Shown here: piece after piece, positions 34,119-43,610 of the stretch | Position numbering within the stretch: the stretch's first letter is position 1 | Layout: the number at the start of each line of letters is the position of its first letter | From: DTKD01 sp050948905 | GTDB lineage: Bacteria > Armatimonadota > UBA5829 | Length of the DNA stretch: 64,000 nucleotides | Direction: 5' to 3' | NCBI GenBank assembly: GCA_050948905.1 | Contig: JBMNES010000001.1 | Coordinates: 1,426,001 to 1,490,000 of the forward strand | Position numbers and translations under genes: made by a program | The notes under the pieces: generated by a model | Told to the model about the DNA's origin: nothing | Database searches by the model: none | The model's input: only the letters and a program-made list of their open reading frames with translations

Positions 34119-35314
34119 GTATGATACTCCGCATTAATCTTCACGTAATCATACGAAAAATCGCAGGTAAACGCTGTCGCACATCCATCACCCAGCCCCA
34201 TATCCAGGGTGATTACCAATTCCTTCTCCAGCATAGGCTTCCGGGCGACGTCCGGCTCAAGCTGCAACGGCTCCCCATTCTCGACTATTTTCACATCTCC
34301 AAAATAAAGAGATGTCTTCTCAGGAACGACTTTGGCATCAGACCTGCCAGCCGCGCACAGCACTCGGCCCCAGTTAGGGTCCTCTCCAAAGATAGCGGTC
34401 TTAACCAGAGGCGAATTAGCAATCGTCATCGCAGCAGACTTTGCATCAACATAGCTAAGGGCGTTTAGCACCCGCACTTCAACGTACTTGGTCGCCCCCT
34501 CGCCGTCTTTGGCACAGGCAATGGCCAGTTCACGACAGACCTGCCCCAGCGCTTTGTCAAACGCCTCCCATTCAGGTGTGTCTTCCATTATCTCAGGGCA
34601 ACCGGACGCCCCATTAGCCAGCACGATCATAGAATCATTCGTGCTCATATCCCCGTCAACCGTCAGGGAATTGAAGCTGCACTCAGCGCTTGAAACCAGC
34701 GATTTGCGCAGTGCCGGGGCAGATATCTTCGCATCGGTCGTTATAAAACACAGCATAGTCGCCATATTCGGGCAGATCATCCCCGCACCCTTGCACATCC
34801 CGCCGACCCGCACGCGCTTTCCGCTTATTTCAAGCTCGTAAGCGGCTGTTTTGGGCACGGTATCAGTGGTCATAATCGCCTGCGATGCAGATTCCCAACC
34901 GTCTGAGGAGAGATTTCCTATCGCCTCTTTCACCCCGGCTTCTATCTTATCCATTGGCAGCGGGACACCGATTATCCCGGTCGAGGCATTAAGCACTTCA
35001 TTTGGATTGATCCCCAGCAGACCGCCCGCATAGTCGCAGATATGCAACGCATCCTGCACCCCACGCTTACCTGTACATGCGTTGGCGTTTCCGCTATTCA
35101 CCACCACTGCCCTTGCTCGCCCGGATTGCAGTCTTTCGGTGTTTATAATAATGGAAGCCGCCTTAAAAGCATTGGTCGTGAAAACCCCTGCCGCCGAGCA
35201 CTCGGATTCCGAATATATTACCGCCAGATCCAGCCCCTTCTGCTTAATCCCACATCTCACACCCGCAGCCTTGAACCCCTGCGCCGCAGTAACCCCACCG
35301 TCTATTTTGATCAT
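34115..35314 (-). CDS. argJ: Bifunctional ornithine acetyltransferase/N-acetylglutamate synthase
   Basis: 399 residues, normal length. The autoprocessing site is KGAGMICPNMATMLCF with the nucleophile Thr186, at which ArgJ cleaves into alpha and beta chains. Other family stretches are VVVNSGNANACTGKRG, NASTGIIGVPLPM and the C-terminal region from FGEDPNWGR to the end NAEYHT. It transfers acetyl from N-acetylornithine to glutamate in cyclic arginine biosynthesis; the bifunctional form can also use acetyl-CoA. No other arg gene is present. It begins 4 bp after a FecCD permease gene, so the two are probably cotranscribed although functionally unrelated. Confidence 0.95.
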   Translation of the reverse strand: MIKIDGGVTAAQGFKAAGVRCGIKQKGLDLAVIYSESECSAAGVFTTNAFKAASIIINTERLQSGRARAVVVNSGNANACTGKRGVQDALHICDYAGGLLGINPNEVLNASTGIIGVPLPMDKIEAGVKEAIGNLSSDGWESASQAIMTTDTVPKTAAYELEISGKRVRVGGMCKGAGMICPNMATMLCFITTDAKISAPALRKSLVSSAECSFNSLTVDGDMSTNDSMIVLANGASGCPEIMEDTPEWEAFDKALGQVCRELAIACAKDGEGATKYVEVRVLNALSYVDAKSAAMTIANSPLVKTAIFGEDPNWGRVLCAAGRSDAKVVPEKTSLYFGDVKIVENGEPLQLEPDVARKPMLEKELVITLDMGLGDGCATAFTCDFSYDYVKINAEYHT

Positions 35315-35318
35315 ATCT

Positions 35319-36398
35319 CTACCCCTTGGAAGTTCTTAATAGATAAAGGAAGAACGGAGCGCCCAGCATCGCAGTCACTATCCCTACAGGCAGCCCGCTC
35401 GGCGGCAGAACCACCCTCGACACGAGATCAGCCAGCACGGTAAGCGATGCACCCGCAAGCGCTGCAGTAGGAATCAGCACCCTGTGATCTGAACCGAATA
35501 TCTTCCTGCATATATGCGGCACCACAAGCCCGACGAAGCCGATTATTCCACTCACCGAGACCGCCGCCGCCGTCACCAAGGACGCCACCGCCAGTATTAT
35601 TATCTTCAAATTCTCAGTCTCAATGCCGAGGTGCCGCGCGCTCTCCTCACCGAGCGCAAACAAGTTCAAATCTCTGGCAAATGCTATAAATGCAATGAGT
35701 CCGAAGATAGCAAATGGCGCTGCCAGGAACACGAATCCCCACGGGTCGACTGCATTGAAACTGCCTAAAAGCCATTGGATGATCGCACCCTGCGCCTCAG
35801 CAGGATCCCCTGCCGCCAACGCAAGCACAAAACTCAGCAGCGCCCATAGAAACGACCCTACCACTATCCCGGCCAATAAAAACGAGTGCACCGACACCCG
35901 GCCAGCCGACCTCGCGACCATATATACCATCATCATCGCGCCCATAGCGAATGCAAACGCGACAAACGAGACCCCATATCCGCCGGCAATTGTTCCTAAT
36001 CCCGCAAGGGTAGCCACTCCTGCACCCAGAGCCGCCCCGGATGATACCCCGACCGTGTAAGGATCAGCCAGCGGATTAAGCAACAGCCCCTGCAAAGCCG
36101 CTCCCGCCATCGCCAGCATCGCCCCAACCAGCAGCGCCAACACCGCGCGGGGTACCCGTATCTGCCAGATAATTGTCGCATCCATCGTCGATATAGCGCC
36201 TGGTGCAAGTCCCTTCAAAATGGGTATATGCGAGCAAATTACAGCACAGGTTCTGCTCAACGGAATACTCGATTCGCCGTAGGAAACATCCAGCGCCATC
36301 ACCAGCGTAAGTATTATAAGAAGAACAATACACCCGCCTATCAGACGTCTAATTATATGTGTGTTTTGGCGCTTCATCGCAAGCAAAGTATACGCCAC
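35319..36398 (-). CDS. FecCD/BtuC-family ABC transporter permease
   Basis: 359 residues from GTG 36398, or 352 from ATG 36377; neither has a convincing ribosome-binding site. About ten hydrophobic helices. Family landmarks are RVPRAVLALLVGAMLAMAGA, LLNPLADPYTVGVSSGAALG, GEESARHLGI and GIIGFVGLVVPHICRKIFGSDHR. It would form the inner-membrane channel for a siderophore, haem or cobalamin importer. The ATPase and binding protein genes are not adjacent, so an orphan permease here needs partners elsewhere. I looked for a cobalamin riboswitch upstream and saw none. Confidence 0.9.
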   Translation of the reverse strand: MAYTLLAMKRQNTHIIRRLIGGCIVLLIILTLVMALDVSYGESSIPLSRTCAVICSHIPILKGLAPGAISTMDATIIWQIRVPRAVLALLVGAMLAMAGAALQGLLLNPLADPYTVGVSSGAALGAGVATLAGLGTIAGGYGVSFVAFAFAMGAMMMVYMVARSAGRVSVHSFLLAGIVVGSFLWALLSFVLALAAGDPAEAQGAIIQWLLGSFNAVDPWGFVFLAAPFAIFGLIAFIAFARDLNLFALGEESARHLGIETENLKIIILAVASLVTAAAVSVSGIIGFVGLVVPHICRKIFGSDHRVLIPTAALAGASLTVLADLVSRVVLPPSGLPVGIVTAMLGAPFFLYLLRTSKG

Positions 36399-36492
36399 TC
36401 AGCGCCAAACAGGCAACAAGCAAGGCGAGCGATTTGGGGGCAGGAACCGCACCTTTCGGCGACTAACAGTATGACATAAACGGGAGTCACAG

Positions 36493-37074
36493 ATGCCAGC
36501 CAGGCTGCTTATATTTTCAAGGTTGATCGCAACCGTAATACTCTTTTTATCCATCGCTCTGATCATCGCGCGGTGGAGATATCCGCACAACCAGGAGCAA
36601 TCTCCCGGCTTTTGGGAACTGCTCAAATTAAGCTGGCAGAGGTGGAGAGCCTCCAGGGCGCATCAAAAGGAGCGATCAATCGGCCTGCGCTCTATTCGAC
36701 GCAAGAATATCCTCATAGTGGACGCTGATGAAAAGAGCGTAAGGGTGTTGATGTGGCGACTTGAGAGCCTCGGTTGCCGGGTATCGACAGTACGCAACGG
36801 CTCAAGTGCTTTGTCCAGTGCCGCTACACAATCATTCGACGCTATTATCGCAGACGCGCTTCTATCGGATGTCTCCGCTGTCGATCTTTACGAATCTCTG
36901 CCGTCTGCTAAACCCGTGGTAGTTTTCGTCGGAATATTGCCAAACCAGCGCGATGAGTTGGCTGCTTTAGGTGAGAGGGTAGGGTATTTAGGCCGACCCT
37001 TCGACCCCGAAGACGCAATAGCCCTGGCCGGCAGACTACTAAAAGACACCGAAACAACCCCAACCCTGCGTTGA
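36493..37074 (+). CDS. Membrane-anchored degenerate receiver-domain protein
   Basis: 193 residues from ATG 36493 with GGGAG upstream. An N-terminal transmembrane helix (LIATVILFLSIALIIARW) and a basic linker lead to a CheY-like domain (about 72-190): NILIVDADEKSV holds the acidic pair, and the phosphoacceptor-position Asp is in DAIIADALLSD. The conserved Thr/Ser after strand 4 is Val (VVVFVGI) and the conserved Lys is Arg (LGRPFD). The loss of two switch residues suggests a pseudo-receiver that may not respond normally to phosphorylation. There is no output domain and no kinase nearby. Confidence 0.75.
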   Translation: MPARLLIFSRLIATVILFLSIALIIARWRYPHNQEQSPGFWELLKLSWQRWRASRAHQKERSIGLRSIRRKNILIVDADEKSVRVLMWRLESLGCRVSTVRNGSSALSSAATQSFDAIIADALLSDVSAVDLYESLPSAKPVVVFVGILPNQRDELAALGERVGYLGRPFDPEDAIALAGRLLKDTETTPTLR

Positions 37075-37080
37075 GTATTC

Positions 37081-37556
37081 TATGATAAGTGGCGATATCC
37101 GATTTGTAATCTCATATCCAACCTCCAACCTCCAACTTCTAACCTCCAAACCGTAGTGGCCGATCTCCGTCTCGGCCAATCCCTTCTTCTATGCGCTCGG
37201 GGCCGGGATAGAAACCGGCCCCTACATTAATTCTCCATACGATACGTATTATTTTCTGGCTTTCGCCTATTTCGCGCTTTCGCGTTTGCTTTTCCCGTCA
37301 CCCGTGCCCCCAAATAATGTCATCCTACGCCCCCAAATATAGTCATCCTGCGCGAAGTCGCAGGATCTCGCCCCAAACATTGTCATTCCGAGCGCCTACC
37401 CCGTCATTTCGAGCGAAGCGAGAAACTGCTTTTTCGCTGTCCGCAATCAGTTGTCGGATGTCCGATCAGGTAACGGCTACGCTTGCCATGTGCTGTAACT
37501 ATCCCATTATTTTCTGGCTTTCGCCCCTTTCGCGCTTTCGCGTTTTCTCTCCTTTG
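37081..37556. repeat. Mixed hairpin and GTCATTTCGAGC repeat block
   Basis: Contains a degenerate GTGGCGATATCCGATTTG copy (37087), TGGCCGA-TCTCCGTC-TCGGCCA (37157-37178), GGGCCGG-GATAGAAA-CCGGCCC (37200-37221), a TTTCGCG tract, CGTCATTTCGAGCGAAGCGAG with AAACTGCTTTTT (about 37401) and a second TTTCGCG tract. No gene seen in the gap from 37075 to 37568. Confidence 0.85.
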
Positions 37557-37568
37557 CCCATCCCGCAT

Positions 37569-37596
37569 TTGACACAGCTCTGCAAGATCATATAAT
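37569..37596 (+). promoter_or_regulatory. Promoter of the LysM-G5 gene
   Basis: TTGACA (37569-37574), 16-nt spacer, TATAAT (37591-37596): both hexamers are consensus. The start codon is 62 nt downstream of the -10. Confidence 0.8.
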
Positions 37597-37658
37597 AAAA
37601 CTGATAAGCCCCGGTGTTGCGACGAGTTCGGGTATGGCAAATGCCCAGGAGTATAGAT

Positions 37659-38654
37659 ATGGAACAGGATCAGGTTATCCAAAATCTTAAGAAGCGGTTG
37701 TTGATCGAGCGTGCGATATTCGGCGCGGTGCTGATTTCTTTGGCACTTGTCTGGCTGATAGGCCAGTATCGCGACGCCAAGTCGATGATCGTGGTCGATG
37801 GCAAGCCGGTAGTGTGCGTGTCGACTGCGCACGATGCCCACGAGATTCTGAACACCATCAAATCGAACACCGGCGCCAACTCCCCGGACATTTCTTTTAA
37901 GCAGGACGTAAGGGTAGTGCGCGCTCCCCGGAGCACTATCGCAGTTAGCAGGCATAAGGCCTTCAGAACAGTCGCCGGGGTAGTCTCTACGGTCGTGCCG
38001 AGGTGGGCGATAATCGTCGATGGCAAGCCGATTTTGGCCGTGCCGAGCGAGGAAATGGCGGGAGAGGTCCTGGAGGCGTCGAAATTGCGGTTTGGCAAAC
38101 AGGTGCCCAACCTCGCCGAAGCGCCGCAGTTTAAGGAGAATGTGACTGTAGAAATAGCAGACGTAGACCCTGCGATCTTTAAGAAAACCGTCGATGAGGC
38201 CGTCGAGTTTTTGTTCTCACCGCAGCAGCAGATCAGCAGAGAAGGAGTTCACGAGGTCAAGAAAGGTGAACTCGCAGGTTCTATCGCCAGCAAACACGGT
38301 CTTAAACTTGCCGAACTGGCCGCCTTAAATCCGTCGGTGAATCTCAATCGCTTGCAGATCGGCGACAGGCTGCGTGTCAAGACTACTGCCACATCACCGA
38401 GGTTGACTGTGGTGGTAAGGGATATGAGCGAGAGAACGGAGTCAATTCCTGCACCCGTTCAGACCATTTCCAGTTCAACGTTGTATCAGGGCAAAACCTA
38501 TCTGATATCACCTGGTTCGGCAGGCAAACGCAAGGTAGTGGTGGAGTCGATTTACGAAAACGGCCGATTGGTCGGATCTGAGACTGTCGATGAGCAGTTG
38601 ATCAAAAGCCCGACGCCAAAACGCGTGGCTATGGGGATCAAACCGAGAAGGTAG
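37659..38654 (+). CDS. Membrane-anchored LysM and G5 domain protein
   Basis: 331 residues from ATG 37659 (AGGAG 7 nt upstream). An N-terminal anchor (IERAIFGAVLISLALVWLIG) is followed by two related segments each containing VDGKPV/I (MIVVDGKPVVCVST, IIVDGKPILAVPS) that appear to be an internal repeat. A LysM domain follows at about 205-250 (KGELAGSIASKHGLKLAELA, NLNRLQIGDRLRV), then a C-terminal G5 domain (about 255-325). LysM and G5 bind peptidoglycan or N-acetylglucosamine. No peptidase domain is present, unlike many LysM/G5 proteins. The next gene starts 6 bp later. Confidence 0.85.
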   Translation: MEQDQVIQNLKKRLLIERAIFGAVLISLALVWLIGQYRDAKSMIVVDGKPVVCVSTAHDAHEILNTIKSNTGANSPDISFKQDVRVVRAPRSTIAVSRHKAFRTVAGVVSTVVPRWAIIVDGKPILAVPSEEMAGEVLEASKLRFGKQVPNLAEAPQFKENVTVEIADVDPAIFKKTVDEAVEFLFSPQQQISREGVHEVKKGELAGSIASKHGLKLAELAALNPSVNLNRLQIGDRLRVKTTATSPRLTVVVRDMSERTESIPAPVQTISSSTLYQGKTYLISPGSAGKRKVVVESIYENGRLVGSETVDEQLIKSPTPKRVAMGIKPRR

Positions 38655-38660
38655 CCGGGT

Positions 38661-39308
38661 GTGTCCGGGAAAAAGAACAGCGCTCTATATTTGATAACAG
38701 TCACGCTCTTGGCGGCGGCTGTTGTCGTACCGCGTATCTTTGCAAGGACTTTGCTGGTAAAGTATGACATACTCTTTTGGACATCGTCTGGTGGTGGATA
38801 TGCTCCAACTGAGCTGGCATTAGTATCAAAATTCATCGCGTTTGGGGCGGGCTGCTTCTTCTTATATGGTTTTTGGAGCAACCGAACTGCGAGAGCGAAA
38901 TGGGCGATTGCTCTGGTTATTTCTGTGCTGGCGTTTCTTAGCATTTCGGTAGCGATGTTTCGGGACAAATCACAGGTCATAGCCCGTGCTCAGCCGCTAA
39001 TAGGGCTTATTACAGCATATCACAAAGAACACGGTCGCTATCCGGATCAATTAAGCGATCTTGCTGGTGTTCCACACACGGGCCTGGCGCCTGCCCGCCG
39101 TTTCTATTACGCATCAGCGACAAGCGACAAAGACGATTCCGGCTCGTGGTTTCCGAGCGCCAGACGGTTTCTTGGGAAATCCCCGTATGTTATCTGTGTT
39201 CCTCTGGTTCCTGGAGGCACTTTGGTATACAGACCGGATGGTAAGTATAATGATTTGCCCGGTGGGCGGACGGAACCTGACGGATGGCACTCAACCAATA
39301 TTGACTGA
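38661..39308 (+). CDS. Hypothetical membrane protein with a pseudopilin-like C-terminal segment
   Basis: 215 residues from GTG 38661. Three hydrophobic helices lie in the first 110 residues (ALYLITVTLLAAAVVVPRIF, LVSKFIAFGAGCFFLYGFW, WAIALVISVLAFLSISVAMF). A soluble tail follows, with LIGLITAYHKEHGRYPDQLS, a phrase common in type II secretion pseudopilins and their relatives, and RFYYASATS. No prepilin cleavage site is present. I do not recognise the family. Probably cotranscribed with the LysM-G5 gene, hence an envelope role is plausible. Confidence 0.65.
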   Translation: MSGKKNSALYLITVTLLAAAVVVPRIFARTLLVKYDILFWTSSGGGYAPTELALVSKFIAFGAGCFFLYGFWSNRTARAKWAIALVISVLAFLSISVAMFRDKSQVIARAQPLIGLITAYHKEHGRYPDQLSDLAGVPHTGLAPARRFYYASATSDKDDSGSWFPSARRFLGKSPYVICVPLVPGGTLVYRPDGKYNDLPGGRTEPDGWHSTNID

Positions 39309-39333
39309 CCCACTCTGCGAGCTAAAATTTACA

Positions 39334-39362
39334 TTGACAAGCACAGAGTGTCTTGGTATACT
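39334..39362 (+). promoter_or_regulatory. Promoter of tRNA-Glu
   Basis: TTGACA (39334-39339), 17-nt spacer, TATACT (39357-39362), 22 nt before the tRNA 5' end. Confidence 0.85.
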
Positions 39363-39384
39363 TACTACTGTAAGGTAGCATTGT

Positions 39385-39461
39385 GGCCCCGTCGTCTAGT
39401 GGTCCAGGATGCATGGTTCTCAGCCATGAGGTCGAGGGTTCGAATCCCTTCGGGGCTACCA
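39385..39461 (+). tRNA. tRNA-Glu (anticodon CTC)
   Basis: Acceptor GGCCCCG/CGGGGCT (first pair G-T), anticodon stem CATGG/CCATG with loop TTCTCAG (anticodon CTC, reads GAG), T arm GAGGG-TTCGAAT-CCCTT, discriminator A and encoded CCA to 39461. From 39462 to 39768 I see no further gene; the reading frame from 39601 is upstream extension of the next gene. Confidence 0.96.
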
Positions 39462-39768
39462 AACATCATTTTGGGCGGTTTGATCGAACTTACCGCCCAT
39501 TCTCTCTTTCTGCAATCTCCGCTTTTCGTACAGTTTCCACGCTCGATTTACGAGTTCGAGAACCCCATACCGAGCTTATGAGCCGGAGTAACCCCGACCC
39601 GTGAACCTCCCGATCTATTCTATACACAGTTCCGGCTCAGCAGGAAGGAGATTCCAAAGCCCATTAAGAACAAGTAGGCATAAAATACTCAGTCTACGGA
39701 GTTACAGCATTACGGCCCGAGGTTTCCTGTCGCCCCGCGCTGGAGGTCACAAAGAGGATAATAACAAA

Positions 39769-42700
39769 ATGAGGGTAGGAGGAAGGCTGACGGCGGCCTT
39801 GGGGATAGCGTTGCTTGTTGTACTCGCGCTTTCCACGACTGTAGCCGCAAGTTTTGACTGGCAATCGCGGGAGGGAACCGTAAAGTGGGCCGAAGGGCTT
39901 GCAGACGGAACTCATGTCTACCTGGATGCTGTCGAGATCAGCAAGATTCGAGCACAGCAATCACCGCCTTACATCGTTATTGCAGAATGCTTCTCATGGC
40001 GGGATAAGCTGGTTGCGTTCACTCAACCAAGCCCGGAACTCAGAGTTGGACAAACAGTGGATGTTGAGGGAGACCTTACAACCACCGAATCAGGCGACCG
40101 TGCCTTGACCAACGTAACCGTCTGGGGATACACAGACAGCGCAGGAACACTTCTCTACCACGGCCCGCTAATCAAGGGGCTGCTTGAGCCTACCCCCTGG
40201 GACTACAAAGTCAACCTAACAGTTGATTTTTCGCCATTGCGTTCTGAAACTCCTTCTCAACCGGGCGAAGTCACCACAGATTCTTCCACGGAAGTACAGG
40301 TCTGTGCAACCATTGCCGACGCTAAGGCCAATGACGTTGGAACCGCCGTCATAATCCGCTGTCATCCAGTGTCATCCGGGGGCACTGGTTCATTCGTTCT
40401 CGGAGAAGACGGCAGTACAGATACTCTGGCAACCAACTACACCGGCACAGTCAGCCAAACATCCCGCGTTTGCTCCGTCAGTGGTACAATCGACACGACA
40501 GACGGAACGGACAGGGTTTTGGATGTTGACTCAGGGCCGAATTATAACGTGCAAGAGAGCTTCCAAGGAAGCATTCTGACGGCCCCTCAAGACTCAGTTG
40601 CATGGGTGAAGTCGTGGGCTGGCGGCCATACGTTTTCTACCGGAGACATAACCGGCAAGATCATCACCCGCAATTGGACGGACTACCTCTACATCGAAGA
40701 CGACACCCGCGCATGCGGTATCAGGGTAGAAAAGACAGCCCACGGCCATGTAAAGGGCGAGGTCGTTAGCGTTGAGGGAACGCTTGCAACCAACTCTGAT
40801 GGTGAGCGATACATAGCCGCAACGACAATCACCCAGACCGGAACCGGGGAGCTAACCCCGCTTGGGATGAACAACAAGTGGCTTGGAGGCGGGGACTTCG
40901 CCTACGACCCCGGCCCTCCGGTAGTCGGTCAGAGAGGTGTTGCCGGGGCTGCCGATCTCAACAACATAGGGCTGCTCGTGAGAACTTGGGGCAAGGTAAC
41001 GGAACTCGACACGGCAAGCCCAGCGCAATGGTTCCTAATCAGCGACGGTTCCAACGTTCAGACCAAGATTGCCTATCCCCCATTTGCCTATGCGGTCAAT
41101 GACTATGTTACTATCTCTGGCATAAGCTCATGCGAAGCCGATACAAACGGAGATTTGCAGAGAGTCTTACGCCCTCAGCCTTTGACCTGCACAATCGAGC
41201 AGGCAACAGGGCAGAGCGACCCCACCAACACCAGCACTGTGAACTTCACCGTCACTTTCAGCGAACCTGTCACAGGATTCACGGCTGATGGTGTTACGCT
41301 CAGTGGAGTCACGGGAGCCTCTGCAACTGTGACCGGAAGTGATGCGACCTACAATGTAGCGGTAAGCCTGCCGACTGCTGGTACAGTAATTGCTACTGTT
41401 CCCGCTGGAGTTGTTCAAGACAACTCTGGAGTCTGGAACTATGAGGCAACCCATACAGACAACTCCGTGCTCTTTGACAATGTGATACCGACTATCAGCA
41501 CTTGCACTGAGACACCGGCTGTATCATCAGGACAGGTGACTATCAATTACACTGGGGCGGCTGATACTGGTGGAAGCGGTTTGCTTGCGGTTGGGTTGTA
41601 TGAAGTGGACGGCGGGCAATACACCCTGCTTGATGCTCGAACAGGAAGCAGCAACTCGTTCACGCTCAACTACACGGGAAAGGGCACGATAAACAACCTT
41701 GTCCTCATAGCCTGGGATAATGCTGGTAACCAATCCGCTGATAAGGTTGTTCCTTCGTTTACCATCGATCAGACGGCCCCGTCACAACCTTCCAATGTAG
41801 TGATGAGTCATGTAATTCCCACCAGCCGATACATTCATGCAACTTGGAACGCATCGACTGATACGAACGGCATTCAGAACTACAGTTATCAGTTCTGGTA
41901 CACGACAAGCTCTGGAGGCCCGTATGCACTTACAAGTGTTTTGACAACCACGAACACATGGGCAACCTATGACCTTGGCGGTTACCTTGCAGTTGACCCG
42001 ACAGTACAGATTGGAATCCGAGTATGGGCTAGAGATAACGCGGGGAATGTAAGCAACTATACTGACAGCACTGCGGTTGCCTGTAACAAAGTCAAGGTGG
42101 GCTTCCTGTACTACAAGTGTGAGACCGGCACTGCATATACCTACAGCAATGTCAAATGGTATATAGACTACTATCTCAACAGCGTGAAGTACTACGGCCC
42201 ATGCGTGGGCAACGTCACCTATACAACAATCTCCAGTGCACCGAGTACAACCAGCGACTATGCCAGTTATGACGTGCTGTTTGTCGCTCTTCCTGCGTCC
42301 GACTTTACCTCTACTGAGATCGGCGCGATACAGTCGTTTGTCAACAACCAGGGGTTTAACAAACGTCTTGTCCTTGTAGGAGACACTGGCAAGGTATATG
42401 TTGGCCAAGGCCAAACCTCTGACAGTTACTCAGCAGATAACGCGAGACTTAACACCCTAATATCTACACAAAACCTGAACCTGACGACCAGGTTCCATAC
42501 CACCGAGAGCACCCAGACAGCTTATGACCCTGGTATTGCTCTTGACTACACCAACCACTACAGGGATTGTCCAGTCAGAAGCCACTATCTGACTAATGGT
42601 GTAGGTGCTCTTTGGGATGCTGGCCCATCAGCATTCGCTAGCTACGTGAACCCTATAGCAGCAATGCGAGATGGTGAGAATGTATACCCTGGTAAGTTCT

Positions 42701-42900
42701 GGGTGGTCGAAGAGGACATACTGCATGGTTGCAGTGTCGTGTGCATCCACGATTGTGGCATGTTCCTCTTTGAATACGACAACTATCTGCAAGCGTACCC
42801 AAACAAGAATCTAGTCGGCAACTATGAGACTGACTATGATGATGTGCCTGATCGTAACTTCAGGTTCGTAGAGAACTTGTATACGGTCTTTCCACAGTGA
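39769..42900 (+). CDS. Large secreted multidomain protein with Ig-like modules and a GATase/DUF4350-like C-terminus
   Basis: 1043 residues from ATG 39769 (AAAGAGGA upstream), which begins a signal peptide (LTAALGIALLVVLALSTTVA); 56 in-frame codons further upstream are rejected. The N-terminal 440 residues contain several OB-fold-like segments (VGQTVDVEGDLTT, KGEVVSVEGTLAT, AVNDYVTISGISS). A bacterial Ig-like domain follows (VNFTVTFSEPVTGFTADGVT), then two more Ig/FnIII-like modules. The last 265 residues (VKVGFLYYKCETG, YDVLFVALPASDFT, CSVVCIHDCGMF, FRFVENLYTVFP) resemble an inactive glutamine-amidotransferase-like domain. Codon use seems more AT-rich than in flanking genes. A fragment of a related C-terminus survives at 43771-43926. 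Confidence 0.75.
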   Translation: MRVGGRLTAALGIALLVVLALSTTVAASFDWQSREGTVKWAEGLADGTHVYLDAVEISKIRAQQSPPYIVIAECFSWRDKLVAFTQPSPELRVGQTVDVEGDLTTTESGDRALTNVTVWGYTDSAGTLLYHGPLIKGLLEPTPWDYKVNLTVDFSPLRSETPSQPGEVTTDSSTEVQVCATIADAKANDVGTAVIIRCHPVSSGGTGSFVLGEDGSTDTLATNYTGTVSQTSRVCSVSGTIDTTDGTDRVLDVDSGPNYNVQESFQGSILTAPQDSVAWVKSWAGGHTFSTGDITGKIITRNWTDYLYIEDDTRACGIRVEKTAHGHVKGEVVSVEGTLATNSDGERYIAATTITQTGTGELTPLGMNNKWLGGGDFAYDPGPPVVGQRGVAGAADLNNIGLLVRTWGKVTELDTASPAQWFLISDGSNVQTKIAYPPFAYAVNDYVTISGISSCEADTNGDLQRVLRPQPLTCTIEQATGQSDPTNTSTVNFTVTFSEPVTGFTADGVTLSGVTGASATVTGSDATYNVAVSLPTAGTVIATVPAGVVQDNSGVWNYEATHTDNSVLFDNVIPTISTCTETPAVSSGQVTINYTGAADTGGSGLLAVGLYEVDGGQYTLLDARTGSSNSFTLNYTGKGTINNLVLIAWDNAGNQSADKVVPSFTIDQTAPSQPSNVVMSHVIPTSRYIHATWNASTDTNGIQNYSYQFWYTTSSGGPYALTSVLTTTNTWATYDLGGYLAVDPTVQIGIRVWARDNAGNVSNYTDSTAVACNKVKVGFLYYKCETGTAYTYSNVKWYIDYYLNSVKYYGPCVGNVTYTTISSAPSTTSDYASYDVLFVALPASDFTSTEIGAIQSFVNNQGFNKRLVLVGDTGKVYVGQGQTSDSYSADNARLNTLISTQNLNLTTRFHTTESTQTAYDPGIALDYTNHYRDCPVRSHYLTNGVGALWDAGPSAFASYVNPIAAMRDGENVYPGKFWVVEEDILHGCSVVCIHDCGMFLFEYDNYLQAYPNKNLVGNYETDYDDVPDRNFRFVENLYTVFPQ

Positions 42901-42914
42901 GATTGGAGGGAGAA

Positions 42915-43610
42915 ATGATAAGAGCAAGAATCTTGATATTAACCTTGTGTTTGTTAGTAGCAATGTGTGGTTCTGCAATAGCTACAACGTTGGAAATTGA
43001 CCCATCCAAAGATGCGTCTCTGCCTCACGGGAACGCACAGCAAGCGGCTACGAACTACGGGAGTTCTCAGTACCTCATGTTGACTTCGGAAGGCTCGGAT
43101 GTGGCACTAATCCAGTTCAACCTTGCCTCTATACCGACAAATGCGATCATAGACAGCGCGGTACTGCAACTCCATGCAGAAGCAACGATTCCCGGTGCTG
43201 GCTTCATCGTAAATCGAAACACGACGGCTTGGGATGAGGCTACCGTGACGTGGAACAGCAGACCAACATACAGCGATCAGGATGGGTTAGTGTATTTGCA
43301 AAGCGTATCTGCTCAATATCAGATTGATCTTACCAACTGGGTTGGAAACTGGGTGGCTGGATTCTACTCCAATCAGGGAATAACACTCACTACACAGTAC
43401 CACGACCCCGTGCAGGAAACCCCTGATCCTCTGCAAGAACATGGCCCTTACACGGCACCAACCATCTATTCGAGAGAATATGTCGATTTATCGCTTAGGC
43501 CACAACTCTGCATCGACTACCACGTTGTCCCTGAACCGTCCGCATTCGCAGTGTTAGCATGCGGCATGGTCGGGATTCTGACCCGAACAAGGAAGCGTAG
43601 AAGCTCATAA
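42915..43610 (+). CDS. PEP-CTERM protein with DNRLRE-like domain
   Basis: 231 residues from ATG 42915, preceded by GGAGGGAG; the GTG at 42897 overlaps the upstream stop and lacks a site. Signal peptide IRARILILTLCLLVAMCGSA. The body fits the DNRLRE type of secreted beta-sandwich (KDASLPHGNAQQAATNYGSS, ALIQFNLASIPTNAIIDSAV, WDEATVTWNSRP). PEP-CTERM tail: VPEPSA, FAVLACGMVGILTRT, RKRRSS. The tail and the following DNA are about 90% identical to those of the next PEP-CTERM gene, while the bodies are unrelated. Close spacing to the 1043-residue gene indicates cotranscription. Confidence 0.83.
   Translation: MIRARILILTLCLLVAMCGSAIATTLEIDPSKDASLPHGNAQQAATNYGSSQYLMLTSEGSDVALIQFNLASIPTNAIIDSAVLQLHAEATIPGAGFIVNRNTTAWDEATVTWNSRPTYSDQDGLVYLQSVSAQYQIDLTNWVGNWVAGFYSNQGITLTTQYHDPVQETPDPLQEHGPYTAPTIYSREYVDLSLRPQLCIDYHVVPEPSAFAVLACGMVGILTRTRKRRSS

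Noticed and set aside
33800..34468. 222-codon plus-strand frame
   Set aside because: Its first half is the repeated FSGFRFFRAFAF peptide from TTTCGCG tracts and its second half is antisense to argJ.
36399..36492. Cobalamin riboswitch before the BtuC-like permease
   Set aside because: The gap is only about 95 bp and lacks the GCCACTG box and other conserved cobalamin-element phrases.
38661..39308. Type II secretion pseudopilin
   Set aside because: The HGRYPDQLS-like phrase is present, but there is no prepilin peptidase site and the protein has three membrane helices before it.
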